A stretch of DNA of 64,000 nucleotides from Acidobacteria bacterium Mor1 (GTDB lineage Bacteria; Acidobacteriota; Polarisedimenticolia; Polarisedimenticolales; Polarisedimenticolaceae), in NCBI GenBank assembly GCA_001664505.1, contig CP011806.1, positions 1,641,528 to 1,705,527 on the forward strand. Direction: 5' to 3'. Position 1 is the stretch's first letter, and the number at the start of each line of letters is the position of its first letter. The notes under the pieces were generated by a model, which searched no databases, had not been told where the DNA came from, and saw only the letters and a list, made by a program, of their open reading frames with translations. The translations under genes and the position numbers were made by a program. Positions 33,271-42,201 of this stretch are shown here, piece after piece.

Positions 33271-34680
33271 ATGCCTGATTCGACCCTGCTTTTGCCCTCC
33301 GGGGCACCCCGTTCCCTCCGCCTGCGCCGTCTGGCCTACGCCGTGCTCCTGCTCGGCCTGGGTTGGCTCACCGCCGTGCCCGCCGTCGCCAAGGAGAAGG
33401 CTCAGCCGGCCCTGGACGAGCAGGGACGCGCCCTGGCCCTCGAGTCCTTCGACTACGTCTGGCAGACGATCCACGACAAGCACTGGGACCTGTCGAGCAT
33501 CGACTGGGACGGCGCTCGCAGCGAACTGCGCGCCGAGATGGAGCAGGCCAAGAGCTCCGCCCAGGTGACCCGGGTGCTCAACGAGCTGATCTCGCGGCTG
33601 GGCATGTCCCACTTCGTGATCATCGACTCCGAGGCCTACCAAGAGATGTCCGGGCTCTCCGGCGAAGGGGACGACGGCGACCGGCCCTCGAGCGGCGGTG
33701 ACGCCGGCTTCGATCTGCGGGTCCACGACGGCAAGGCGCTGGTGACCCGGGTGCGTCCCGGCTCCCCCGCTTTCGAGGCGGGCGTGCGGCCCGGCTTCGA
33801 GTTGATCAAGGCGGACGACCGAACCATCGACGACCTGCTCGAACGGATTGACCGCGGCTACGCCGGCACACCGATGTACGAGTGCGCTGCGTCCTCCGCC
33901 GCCCAGGCCACCGTGGCCCGGGCCGCCGGCGATACCGCCAGGGCGGTCTTTCGCGACGCGCGAGGCAAGAAGCGCAAGATCGAGATCCAGTCGACCCGCC
34001 CGACCGGCACGCCGGCGAAGTTCGGCTACCTGCCGACGATGTACACCGAGTTCGACTCCCGGGAGCTGGGAGACGCCGGGTACATCCGCTTCAACGTGTT
34101 CATGGATCCGCCCAAGGTGATGAAGGCCTACGGCGACGCGATCAAGGAGTTTTCCGGCAAGGACGGCATCGTGATCGACCTGCGCGGCAATCCCGGCGGC
34201 ATCGCCGGCATGGCCATGGGCATGGGCGGCTGGCTGGTCCAGGAAAAGGGACTGCACCTCGGCACGATGATCACCAAGGACACCACCCTGCGCCTGGTGC
34301 TGAATCCCCGGCTCGGATCCTATGAAGGTCCGGTGGCGGTGCTCGTCGACGGTTGCTCGATGTCCTCGTCGGAGTTCATGGCCGGCGGGCTGCAGAGCCT
34401 GGGCCGCGCCCGGGTCTTCGGCACCCCGACCCCCGGCGCCGCGCTCCCCTCGGTCATCGAGAAGCTCCCGACGGGCCAGGGGTTCCAGTACGCCATCGCC
34501 AACTACGTTGCCGCCGACGGCAACCCCCTGGAGGGGGTGGGCGTCCAACCTGACGAAACCGTGATCCCCGATCGCGAGCGCCTTCTCGACGGAGGTGACC
34601 CGATCCTCGAAGCCGCGCTAGACTGGATCGAGTCCGAGGCCCGCCGGAAAGGGTCGGTCGAGGATGACTCGACCCCGTAA
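33271..34680 (+). CDS. Secreted PDZ-containing S41-family peptidase
   Basis: The protein has 469 residues with a signal peptide ending PAVAKE. The order is an N-terminal helical region, then His114 in RLGMSHFVI, a PDZ-like domain (about 150-195) with VTRVRPGSPAFEAGVRPG, and the protease core. The probable nucleophile is Ser365 in GCSMSSSE. The usual S41A lysine (TxGKG) is replaced by PTPGAAL, so it fits the tricorn/IRBP-like S41B subgroup that uses Ser and His. It probably degrades periplasmic proteins or peptides. The preceding GGGAG lies in a CTCCCGGCCGGGAG palindrome. It is cotranscribed with the CPBP gene by spacing. Confidence 0.85.
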   Translation: MPDSTLLLPSGAPRSLRLRRLAYAVLLLGLGWLTAVPAVAKEKAQPALDEQGRALALESFDYVWQTIHDKHWDLSSIDWDGARSELRAEMEQAKSSAQVTRVLNELISRLGMSHFVIIDSEAYQEMSGLSGEGDDGDRPSSGGDAGFDLRVHDGKALVTRVRPGSPAFEAGVRPGFELIKADDRTIDDLLERIDRGYAGTPMYECAASSAAQATVARAAGDTARAVFRDARGKKRKIEIQSTRPTGTPAKFGYLPTMYTEFDSRELGDAGYIRFNVFMDPPKVMKAYGDAIKEFSGKDGIVIDLRGNPGGIAGMAMGMGGWLVQEKGLHLGTMITKDTTLRLVLNPRLGSYEGPVAVLVDGCSMSSSEFMAGGLQSLGRARVFGTPTPGAALPSVIEKLPTGQGFQYAIANYVAADGNPLEGVGVQPDETVIPDRERLLDGGDPILEAALDWIESEARRKGSVEDDSTP

Positions 34681-34736
34681 TCCCCGGTAGCACCCGGATT
34701 CCCCGAACCAAGCCCCCTAATCGATTGGAGAACAAG

Positions 34737-35513
34737 ATGTCCCAAAGAACGCTCCGCTCCGCCCTGGTGCTGCTCGCCCTCGGCGTCGCGTTCCTGCCGG
34801 CGTTGGCCGAAGAGATGCCGACCGCCGAGCAAATCATCGACCGCTCGGTCGAGGCCACCGGCGGCAAGGCCGCCTACGAGAAGCTCAAGAACCGGATGAT
34901 CAAGGCGACTTTCTCGCTGCCCGCTCAGGGCATCACCGGCGCCGCGACCATTTACGAGACCGACGACAACCGTAACTACACGGTCATCGAGATCCCCCAG
35001 CTCGGGAAGATCGAGCAAGGGAGCGACGGCGACGTGATGTGGGAGAACACCCCGTTCAGCGGGCCGTCCATCGTGGAGGGTTCGATGCTCGAGCAGCGCA
35101 AGCGTGAGAGCATGTTCAACTGGGAGCTCAACTGGAAGGAGCACTACCCCTCGGCCGAGACCGTCGGCAAGGTCGACGTCAAGGGCAAGCCCGCCTGGGA
35201 GGTCAAACTGACTCCCGAGTCCGGCTCCCCGGTCAGCCGCTTCTACGACGTGGAGAGCGGCATGCTGGTCAAGAGCTCGGCGGTAATGGAAACCCCGATG
35301 GGTGAGATGCCGTCGATCAGCTACTTCGAAGACGTTCGCGAACTGAACGGCCGCAAGGTCCCGTTCAAGGTGGTCCAGGAAGCCGCGGGGATGCAGCAGG
35401 TGCTGGTCCTCGAAGAGGTTCAGGAAAACATCGAGATCGACGAGGCGACCTTCAAGCTCCCTGAAGCGATCAAGAGCCTGGTCGAAGCCTCGGCGGCTGC
35501 TCCGACCGAGTAG
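34737..35513 (+). CDS. Exported LolA/LppX-fold lipoprotein-sorting-like protein
   Basis: The protein has 258 residues. GGAG eight bases before the ATG fixes the start, and a signal peptide ends PALAEE. The body begins with the family pattern TAEQIIDRSVEATGG, then antiparallel strands ('GAATIYETDDNRNY', 'GDVMWENTPFSG', 'KPAWEVKLTPESG'). It ends with FKVVQEA and 'IEIDEATFKLP', typical of outer-membrane lipoprotein-sorting-like proteins. It would carry a hydrophobic ligand in the periplasm. It lies 56 bp after the S41 gene and is closed by a rho-independent terminator. Confidence 0.8.
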   Translation: MSQRTLRSALVLLALGVAFLPALAEEMPTAEQIIDRSVEATGGKAAYEKLKNRMIKATFSLPAQGITGAATIYETDDNRNYTVIEIPQLGKIEQGSDGDVMWENTPFSGPSIVEGSMLEQRKRESMFNWELNWKEHYPSAETVGKVDVKGKPAWEVKLTPESGSPVSRFYDVESGMLVKSSAVMETPMGEMPSISYFEDVRELNGRKVPFKVVQEAAGMQQVLVLEEVQENIEIDEATFKLPEAIKSLVEASAAAPTE

Positions 35514-35560
35514 GCGCAGGTAGCCTGCCCGACTCGGCCCCGGCCGGGTTTTGAGCATCC

Positions 35561-35595
35561 AAAAGGCCGGTCCCGACCCGGGGCCGGCCTTTTTC
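35561..35595 (+). terminator. Rho-independent terminator after the LolA-like gene
   Basis: AAAAGGCCGG and CCGGCCTTTTT pair around a 13-base loop, 47 bp after the stop codon. The symmetrical A and T runs mean it could also work on the other strand. It separates the protease/LolA-like unit from the sigma-factor operon. Confidence 0.9.
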
Positions 35596-35703
35596 CTTGT
35601 TTCGGCCCTTTTTCCTGCCCCCGGCGGCCCCTCCCGCCTAACCGATCCATCCCCGGCGCGTTGATACCCTCCTATGGACGCTATCGGAGCAAGCTTGAGG
35701 GGC

Positions 35704-36255
35704 ATGACGATCCGCGACGAACGAGAGGATTTCGGGCGGCTGGTCGAGGAGCATTCGCGCTCCCTCTACCGCACGGCCTACCGGATGACCGGGAATTCAG
35801 CCGACGCCGACGACGTGGTCCAGGAGACCTTCCTCCGGGCCTACCGCTACCGGGATCGCTTCGACTCCTACGACGCGGCGACCCCGTGGCTGTTCCGCAT
35901 CGCGTCCAACTACGCCGTCGACCTGCTGCGGCGCCGGGGCCGCTGGAAGCAGAGCGAGATCGACGAGGCCACCTCGCCGCTATCCTCCGCCGAGCCCGGC
36001 CCCGACCGCATGCTGCGCAGCGACGAGATCTCCCGCAAGGTACAGGAGCGGATGGCGGTGCTGACGCCCAACGAACGGGTCGCCTTCACCCTGCGCCACC
36101 ACGAGGGCATGCCGCTCAAGGAGATCGCCGAGATCATGGAGATTCGCGTCAACGCCGTAAAGAACCACGTGTTCCGCGCGGTGCGCAAGATGCGCGCCGG
36201 CCTGGAACCCCTGGTCGAAGCGCCGAAGAAAAACGACGGGGAGCAAGCCCGATGA
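35704..36255 (+). CDS. ECF-type RNA polymerase sigma factor
   Basis: The protein has 183 residues from the ATG at 35704, which has GAGG three bases before it; an in-frame ATG 30 bases upstream is possible. Region 2 is 'LVEEHSRSLYRTAYRMTG' then DADDVVQETFLRAYRY and 'TPWLFRIASNYAVDLLRR'. Region 4 is 'LTPNERVAFTLRHHEGMPL' followed by the helix-turn-helix KEIAEIMEIRVNAVKNHVFRA. It directs RNA polymerase to its own regulon. Its last bases overlap the start of the anti-sigma gene (ATGA), which implies translational coupling. I saw no clear copy of an ECF-type promoter upstream. Confidence 0.93.
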   Translation: MTIRDEREDFGRLVEEHSRSLYRTAYRMTGNSADADDVVQETFLRAYRYRDRFDSYDAATPWLFRIASNYAVDLLRRRGRWKQSEIDEATSPLSSAEPGPDRMLRSDEISRKVQERMAVLTPNERVAFTLRHHEGMPLKEIAEIMEIRVNAVKNHVFRAVRKMRAGLEPLVEAPKKNDGEQAR

Positions 36256-36989
36256 AACATCTCAACGAAGAACAGCTGATCCTCGCCTACTACGGCGAAC
36301 TCGAAGAGGCCGAGCGCCGGGAATCGGAGGCTCACCTCGAGAGCTGCGAGACCTGCCGCGAGGCGCTGGCCGCCCTGGAGCGCGACCTGGGAAACCTCGA
36401 GCTCGAGATTCCCGAGCCGGCGCCGGACTACGGCGCGGAGATGCGCCGCCGGGTCGAAGCCGGCGCCCGCTTCCGCGGAGGCAGTCGCGTCTGGACCGCA
36501 CCGAGGCTGACCGCCGTCGCCGCCGTCGCCGCGGCGCTGATCGCCGCCTTCCTGCTGGGCCGCGTCACCGGACCTGACTCGTCCTCCCCTGCGGTGAACA
36601 CCCCCGAGGCCCGGGAGCAGCTGATGCTGACCGCCGTCGGGGACCACCTGGAACGCTCCCAGCGCCTACTGCTGGAGTGGAGCAACACCGATGACCCCGG
36701 TGAGCTGGGCGGGTCCCGGGACCTCGCCGCCGAACTCGCCGACTTCAACCGGCTCTACCGCCGCACCGCCGACGCGGCCGGACGGGAGCCGATCGCCGAC
36801 CTGCTCAACGAACTCGAGCGCATCCTCGTCGAGGTGGCCAACTCGCCGAGTGAGCTCGACCCCGAAAGCTGGAACCGTCTGCGGCAACGGATCAACGACC
36901 GCGGTCTGATCTTCAAGATCCGCGTGCTGGAAGAGACCGTTCGCCGCGAACCGGGCGCCCCCGAGAGCGCCCCTGGAGACGAAGTATGA
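36252..36989 (+). CDS. Membrane-bound anti-sigma factor with zinc-finger (ZAS-like) motif
   Basis: The protein has 245 residues. The N-terminal domain carries the anti-sigma zinc motif His28-x3-Cys32-x2-Cys35 (AHLESCETC). A single transmembrane helix (about 80-102, AAVAAALIAAFLLG) follows a basic segment. The outer domain of about 140 residues is helical, with many Leu/Arg/Glu and a RLYRRTADAAGREPIADLLNELERI stretch split over two helices. The cytoplasmic part should hold the cognate sigma factor inactive. The gene overlaps the sigma gene by four bases and the next gene by four bases. Confidence 0.88.
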   Translation: MKHLNEEQLILAYYGELEEAERRESEAHLESCETCREALAALERDLGNLELEIPEPAPDYGAEMRRRVEAGARFRGGSRVWTAPRLTAVAAVAAALIAAFLLGRVTGPDSSSPAVNTPEAREQLMLTAVGDHLERSQRLLLEWSNTDDPGELGGSRDLAAELADFNRLYRRTADAAGREPIADLLNELERILVEVANSPSELDPESWNRLRQRINDRGLIFKIRVLEETVRREPGAPESAPGDEV

Positions 36990-38356
36990 ACCCGTGGAAG
37001 CTGATTCTCTCTCGCCGGCCCCTGGCCGCTCTGCTTGTCGTGCTCCTGTTGGCGGGCACCCTGGCGGTGGCCAAGGACGGCCGCGACGCCTACGACCAGG
37101 GCACCAGGTACATGGACCGCGGCCGCTACCCCGAGGCGGTCGACGCATTCGACAGCGCCATCGAGGACGGCTACCGAAAGGACGCCTCGATGTACTGGAA
37201 GGCGTACTGCCTCCATCGTTCCGGCCGCACCGATCAGGCCCTCGACGTCCTCAACTCCCTACGCAGCAAGTATCCCGACAGCCGCTGGGCCGACGAGGCC
37301 AAAGAGCAGGAGACCGAGATCCGCAGCGAGTACAACAGCGGAACGGCCGGCACGGTGCGTGACGACTCGCTCAAGCTGATCGCGCTGCAGTCGCTCCTGA
37401 TGTCGAATCCGGACCAGGGAATCCCGATCCTCAAGAAGTACCTGAGAAGCGACCGGACCAGCGAAGAGAAGGTCAAGGCGCTCTACCTCCTGGTCCAGAG
37501 CGGATCCGAGGAAGCGGTCGCGATGTCCGCGGAGATCGCGATGGAAAGTGACGACCCGGAGCTGCAGCTCGCCGCGATTCGCAACCTGGGGATCTTCGGC
37601 GGCCCGCAAAGCGAACGGCAGCTGGAGGATCTCTACTGGAACAGCCCCAATCGCGACGTGAAGCGCCGGATTCTTCAGTCCTTCCAGATCAGTGGAGCGG
37701 TCGAGCCGGTGGTCCGGGTACTCGAGGAGGAACCTTCCGCCGAACTCCGCGCCGACGCGATCCAGACCCTGGGCGTGATGGGCGCCACCGGCATCCTCGA
37801 TCGCTACTACGTCAAGGAGACCTCCGAAGAAAACAAGGCGCGCATCCTCAACGCATACATGATCGCCGGCGCCCACAAGCAGGTGCTGCAGGCGGCCCAA
37901 TCGGAACCCTCCGCCGACCTGCGGGCCCGGGCAGTCAACCTGCTGGGGGTGCTGGGTGCGACCGACGACCTCTGGACCCTCTTCCAGCAGGAAAAGGACA
38001 TCGAGATCAAGAAGCGCATCCTCAACGCCTTCGGTATCGCCGGCGACGGCAAACATCTTCGCGAGATCGCCAGCCGGGACAGTGAGCCGCTGGAGCTTCG
38101 CCGGGCCGCCGTGCAGGGCCTGGGCATCGCCGGCCAGTGCCCCGCCCTGGCAGACCTCTACGGCAAATCCAAGGAGTACGAACTGCGCCGGGGCATCCTC
38201 CAGGCAATCATGATCTGCGGGGACGCCAAGGCGTTGATCCGCATCGCCCGCGAGGAAGACGACCCGGAACTGAAAGCCGCCGCCGTGCGAAACCTGGGCA
38301 ACATCGGATCCCCCGAAGCCACCCAATTCCTGATGGAGCTGCTCAATGAGAAGTAA
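36986..38356 (+). CDS. Exported TPR-HEAT repeat protein in the sigma/anti-sigma operon
   Basis: The protein has 456 residues. The N-terminus has a signal or anchor helix ending GTLAVAKDG. Residues of about 32-110 form TPR units ('GTRYMDRGRYPEAVDAFDSA' and 'HRSGRTDQALDVLNSLRSKYP'). From residue 120 on the protein is built of HEAT units, for example 'ELQLAAIRNLGIFGG', 'ELRADAIQTLGVMGAT' and 'ELKAAAVRNLGNIGSP'. It overlaps the anti-sigma gene at the start and the next HEAT gene at the end. Placement suggests that it senses or scaffolds something in the periplasm relevant to the sigma pathway; this is inference. Confidence 0.85.
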   Translation: MNPWKLILSRRPLAALLVVLLLAGTLAVAKDGRDAYDQGTRYMDRGRYPEAVDAFDSAIEDGYRKDASMYWKAYCLHRSGRTDQALDVLNSLRSKYPDSRWADEAKEQETEIRSEYNSGTAGTVRDDSLKLIALQSLLMSNPDQGIPILKKYLRSDRTSEEKVKALYLLVQSGSEEAVAMSAEIAMESDDPELQLAAIRNLGIFGGPQSERQLEDLYWNSPNRDVKRRILQSFQISGAVEPVVRVLEEEPSAELRADAIQTLGVMGATGILDRYYVKETSEENKARILNAYMIAGAHKQVLQAAQSEPSADLRARAVNLLGVLGATDDLWTLFQQEKDIEIKKRILNAFGIAGDGKHLREIASRDSEPLELRRAAVQGLGIAGQCPALADLYGKSKEYELRRGILQAIMICGDAKALIRIAREEDDPELKAAAVRNLGNIGSPEATQFLMELLNEK

Positions 38357-39410
38357 TGCGCGTTTCTTCTGGATCCTGCTGCTGCTGGCCGCTCCTCTCC
38401 TGGGCGCGAACAACGCCGCGGCTCTCGAGACCATCGACGCCGCGATGCAAAAGCACAGCGCAAGCGGCGCCCTGGGTGACCAGATCGAGCGTTTCGGCGG
38501 CAGCGCCCGCAACGGCGTCTGGATCGGCTGGCTGGTCGACAGCGTCGAAAGCGGCGGCGCGATCTGCAGCTACCGCAACTCCAAGGGCTGTCACTGCGTG
38601 CTGGAAGGCAACCAGGAAGGCTGGACCATGCACGGTGGCGACCACGACGGCGTCGTGCCGGTACCCTCGGGCCAGGTGGCGGTGCTCGTCCGCGCCAACT
38701 CCCGGGGAATCGACCGGATCCGCACCTACGATGCCGCCTGCAAGCTCGACTTCGGCGGAGCCACACTGCACGTCATCGAAGGGGTCGACGACCGAGACAG
38801 CCTCGGCTGGCTCGAGACCCAGGTCGACACTCCGGCGCGCAAACTGCGGGAGGATGTCGTCGCCGCCATCGCCCAGCACGAGGACAGCAAGGCCGACCGC
38901 CTGTTGCGCGGCTTCCTGGAGGGTGACGGCCCGCGCAAGCTGCGGGAGAACGCCGCCTTCTGGTTGGGAGCCGCCCGGGGAACGGCGGGCTACGACGCCC
39001 TGGTCGCGACCTACCGCAAGGAGAGCGACTCCAAGTTCCGCAAGGAATTGATCTTCCCGATTCACCTCTGCAAGGACGAACGTGCCACCGACTTCCTGGT
39101 GGACAAGGCCCGCAAGGATGACGACCGGGAAGTCCGCAAACAGGCGCTGTTCTGGCTGGCCCAGCGGGCCGGTGAACGGGCCGAACAATCGTTGATCGAT
39201 GCCATCGACGACGACCCGATGATGGAAGTGCGGCAACAGGCGGTCTTCGCCCTGAGCCAACTCCCCGAAGACCGGGCGGTGCCGGCGCTGATGGAGATCG
39301 CCCGGGGCGAGGACCGCCATCCGGAGATCCGCAAGAAGGCGCTGTTCTGGCTCGGCCAGATCGACGACCCGCGGGTCCTGGACTTCTTCGAGGAGATCCT
39401 CGAGGAATAG
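38346..39410 (+). CDS. Exported HEAT-repeat protein, last gene of the sigma/anti-sigma operon
   Basis: The protein has 354 residues with a signal peptide ending NNAAALE. Residues of about 30-160 form a beta-rich domain with Cys-bracketed SYRNSKGCHCVLEG and 'GQVAVLVRANSRGIDRIR'. After that come HEAT repeats with a strongly conserved helix: ENAAFWLGAARG, 'KQALFWLAQRAGERAEQ', 'QQAVFALSQLPEDRAVP' and 'KKALFWLGQIDDPRVLD'. Its start overlaps the previous gene by 11 bases, which shows cotranslation. A strong terminator follows. Confidence 0.85.
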   Translation: MRSNARFFWILLLLAAPLLGANNAAALETIDAAMQKHSASGALGDQIERFGGSARNGVWIGWLVDSVESGGAICSYRNSKGCHCVLEGNQEGWTMHGGDHDGVVPVPSGQVAVLVRANSRGIDRIRTYDAACKLDFGGATLHVIEGVDDRDSLGWLETQVDTPARKLREDVVAAIAQHEDSKADRLLRGFLEGDGPRKLRENAAFWLGAARGTAGYDALVATYRKESDSKFRKELIFPIHLCKDERATDFLVDKARKDDDREVRKQALFWLAQRAGERAEQSLIDAIDDDPMMEVRQQAVFALSQLPEDRAVPALMEIARGEDRHPEIRKKALFWLGQIDDPRVLDFFEEILEE

Positions 39411-39451
39411 CCTCGGCGGCCCGCATCGGATCACGAAGCTAACCCCGCGAC

Positions 39452-39499
39452 GGCCGGGTTCCGGAAAAGAGCAACAATCCGGAATCCGGCCTCTTTTTT
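39452..39499 (+). terminator. Rho-independent terminator after the sigma/HEAT operon
   Basis: GGCCGGGTTCCGGA and TCCGGAATCCGGCC pair over 14 bases, with one G-U pair, around a 12-base A-rich loop. A CTCTTTTTT tract follows. It lies 41 bp after the last HEAT-protein stop. Confidence 0.92.
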
Positions 39500-39542
39500 C
39501 GGTTTCGCAGAATCACGCCCGGTCCAGCCGTACCTTTCCCGG

Positions 39543-40358
39543 GTGAGCGTTGAAGCCCATTCGCTACGGTCCGCGCTGTCCCCCGCGCAGGTAGACCAGT
39601 TCTACCGGGTGGGATTCGTGACCCTGCGCCGGGTCTTCGGCCCGAACGAGCTCGGGCCGATCCGCCGGGCCTTCGACCGGCTTCGCGGCGACGCCGAACG
39701 GCTCGCCCTCGACACCGAGCACTCCCCTGCCGAAGCCGGCGCCCCCGCGATGGTGATGCACCGGGGCTCCCAGTTCGTGATGGACGCCGCCCCCCATCGG
39801 ATCCGCCGGGTGGTCTGGTGCGGCGCCTCCGAACCGGTGCTGGCGCTGATCGGCGCGGATCCGCGGTTGCTGGGCCCGGTCTCCCAATTGCTCGGCTCCC
39901 GCAAGATGGACCACCTGATCAACCAGGCTCATTTCAAGAGCCCCGGCGACGGGGTCGCCTTCCCCTGGCACCAGGACAGCACCCACCGGCGCTACGGCAC
40001 TCCCCAGTGGCGAGATCTCAACGGCCGCGGCAGCTACGTCCAGACGGTGATCGCCGTCGACGAGGTGACCCGGGACAACGGCCCGCTGAGCTTCATCCCG
40101 GGGAGTTGCACCCGCGGGCACCTGGACCTGCCGGGAGACGGCAGCCTGCCTCCGGAGTACGACCCGGCCACCGCGGTCCGGCCGGAACTGCAGCCCGGAG
40201 ACGTGGTCCTGTTCGGCCCGTACACCATCCACGGCAGCGAGCCCAACGAGTCCACCCGGCCCCGCAGGGCGCTGATCAACGGCTACGCCTACCCCGGCGC
40301 AAACTCCCGGACCTATCCCGGCGAGGGTTCCGGCCGCTCCCTGTCCGTCGGCATCTGA
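39543..40358 (+). CDS. Phytanoyl-CoA dioxygenase-family Fe(II)/2-oxoglutarate oxygenase
   Basis: The protein has 271 residues from a GTG start. The iron triad is visible as His143-x-Asp145 (WHQDS) and His230 (YTIHGSEPN). The 2-oxoglutarate arginine lies in the following RPRRALINGYA segment. The N-terminal 'LSPAQVDQFYRVGFVTLRRVF' and 'DNGPLSFIPGSCTRGH' blocks are typical of PhyH. It should hydroxylate a small substrate, using O2 and 2-oxoglutarate and releasing succinate and CO2; the substrate is unknown. It precedes the octaheme cytochrome by only 24 bp, but a functional link is not evident. Confidence 0.88.
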   Translation: MSVEAHSLRSALSPAQVDQFYRVGFVTLRRVFGPNELGPIRRAFDRLRGDAERLALDTEHSPAEAGAPAMVMHRGSQFVMDAAPHRIRRVVWCGASEPVLALIGADPRLLGPVSQLLGSRKMDHLINQAHFKSPGDGVAFPWHQDSTHRRYGTPQWRDLNGRGSYVQTVIAVDEVTRDNGPLSFIPGSCTRGHLDLPGDGSLPPEYDPATAVRPELQPGDVVLFGPYTIHGSEPNESTRPRRALINGYAYPGANSRTYPGEGSGRSLSVGI

Positions 40359-40382
40359 TCCTTACTGGTATTCTGTAGGGCC

Positions 40383-42200
40383 ATGTCTACCGGCCGGGCC
40401 CAACGCGTTTTCCTGCTGCTGGCGCTGTTTCTGACGGCGCCGCTGACCGTCGGGCTGTGCCTGTCCTTCGCCCCCGACCCCGAGGCCATCGCCGCGGCGA
40501 AGCCGCTGATCCACCGGGAGGAGGGCAACGTCGGCTCGGAGACCTGCCGCCCCTGCCATCTGGAGCAGCACGCCAGCTGGAAGAAGACCTACCACCGCAC
40601 CATGACCCAGCGGGCCCATCCGGAAACCGTGGTCGGCGCCTTCGACGGGCAGACCGTGCGCTACATGGGCAAGGAAGCGCGCCCCTTCCAGCGGGACGGC
40701 CGCTTCTACATGACCATCCCCGCCGAGGAGGGCTCCCGGGAGGCGGAGGTCGTGCTCGCCGTCGGCTCCCGGCGCTACCAGCAGTACTTCGAACAGGTAG
40801 CGGTGGCCGACGGTCACATCTACCGGCGGCTGCCGGTCCTCTGGCACATCGGCTGGGAGCGGTGGCTGCACATGAACACCGTGTTCCTCGGCCCCGACGA
40901 CGCCGACTGGGACGCCCACGCCACCCGCTGGAACGACAACTGCATCTTCTGCCACAACACCGCGCCGCGGCCGGGCATCGAGCAGGGCTACGCCTTCGAC
41001 TCCCACGTGGCGGAACTCGGGATCGCCTGTGAGTCCTGCCACGGCCCCGGCGAGGCGCACGTAGCGGCTCAACGCAATCCGGGCACCCGCTACGGCTACC
41101 ACCTGAGCGGCGAGGTGGCCGACGACATCGTCAACCCCGAACGCCAGGATCAGGCCGAGGCTGTCTCGGCCTGCGGCCAGTGCCATGGGCAGCGGGTGCC
41201 GATCGAGGACGAACTGATCGTCGACTGGATGCACACCGGCCCGACCTACCGCAGCGGGGATGATCTGCTCGATCACGTCAGGCCGGTGACCCGCGACCTG
41301 CCGCCGCCGAAGACTGCGCGGCAGGATCTGTTCAGCCAGCGTTTCTGGTCCGACGGCACACCGCGCCTCTCCGCCTACGAGTTCCAGGGAGTCATCGAAT
41401 CACCCTGCTACAAACAGGGGCCGATGACCTGCGGCTGGTGCCACTCGATGCACGGCGGCGATCCCAAGGGCATGATCTACGAGTCGATGCGAGGCAACCG
41501 GGCCTGCGTCCAGTGCCACCAGGACATCGGCGCCGACGTGGCGGGACACACCATGCACGCCGCAGACTCCAGCGGCTCCCAGTGCCTCGACTGCCACATG
41601 CCCAAGATCGTCTACGGCATCCTGGAAACCCACCGCAGCCATCTGATCGAGGTTCCCGATCCCGCCCGCGACGCCGAACAGGGACGGCCCAACGCCTGCA
41701 CCATGTGCCACCTCAATCGCAGCCCGCTGTGGGCCGCCGAGGAGATGCAGCGCCTGTGGGGAGATGCCTATCGCCGCCCCGGATACCGCCAGGACAAGGC
41801 ACCGCTGGAAATGTCCGACGCTGTGGCCTCGCTTCTGACCGGAGACCCGGTGCAGCGGGCGGTCTACGCCTCGGCGGCTGGACGCGCCGGACGCAAGCTG
41901 GAGGACCCGGGTCAGATCCACGCCACCCTGGCGGTAACCCTCGGCGACGGCTGGCCCAGCGTGCGTAGCTTCGCCCAGCGCAGCCTGGCGACCTACGACG
42001 ACCTGCCTACCGAGTTGCGGGAGACCGTGGCCGAGTGGGACCACACCCTGGCGGAAGAGCGGGGCGCCATGGCCCGTGCGATCCTCGACTACCTGAACCG
42101 CCAGGGAGTTTCCGAAGTGCCGACCTACCTGACCGACGACCAACGCCTGCTCGCGCTCCTTGAGCTGCAAGAGGGGCGCATCATCTCCATCGGTGAGTGA
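40383..42200 (+). CDS. Octaheme c-type cytochrome with C-terminal helical repeats
   Basis: The protein has 605 residues. An N-terminal anchor helix (about 9-30) is followed by eight CxxCH haem sites at residues 55, 187, 216, 264, 350, 375, 401 and 439. The blocks 'VGSRRYQQYFEQVA', 'WERWLHMNTVF', 'NCIFCHNTAP' and 'IACESCHGPGEAH' are those of the cytochrome c554-like 'multiheme c-type cytochrome' family. All sites are CxxCH, so it is not a NrfA-type enzyme with a CxxCK site. The last 130 residues look like HEAT-type helical repeats. It should carry electrons at the outer face of the membrane; acceptor and donor are unknown. The next gene starts two bases after its stop. Confidence 0.88.
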   Translation: MSTGRAQRVFLLLALFLTAPLTVGLCLSFAPDPEAIAAAKPLIHREEGNVGSETCRPCHLEQHASWKKTYHRTMTQRAHPETVVGAFDGQTVRYMGKEARPFQRDGRFYMTIPAEEGSREAEVVLAVGSRRYQQYFEQVAVADGHIYRRLPVLWHIGWERWLHMNTVFLGPDDADWDAHATRWNDNCIFCHNTAPRPGIEQGYAFDSHVAELGIACESCHGPGEAHVAAQRNPGTRYGYHLSGEVADDIVNPERQDQAEAVSACGQCHGQRVPIEDELIVDWMHTGPTYRSGDDLLDHVRPVTRDLPPPKTARQDLFSQRFWSDGTPRLSAYEFQGVIESPCYKQGPMTCGWCHSMHGGDPKGMIYESMRGNRACVQCHQDIGADVAGHTMHAADSSGSQCLDCHMPKIVYGILETHRSHLIEVPDPARDAEQGRPNACTMCHLNRSPLWAAEEMQRLWGDAYRRPGYRQDKAPLEMSDAVASLLTGDPVQRAVYASAAGRAGRKLEDPGQIHATLAVTLGDGWPSVRSFAQRSLATYDDLPTELRETVAEWDHTLAEERGAMARAILDYLNRQGVSEVPTYLTDDQRLLALLELQEGRIISIGE

Positions 42201-42201
42201 C

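Noticed and set aside
32785-34548. A 587-codon open frame opposite the CPBP and S41 peptidase genes
   Set aside because: It crosses two well-supported genes and shows no domain.
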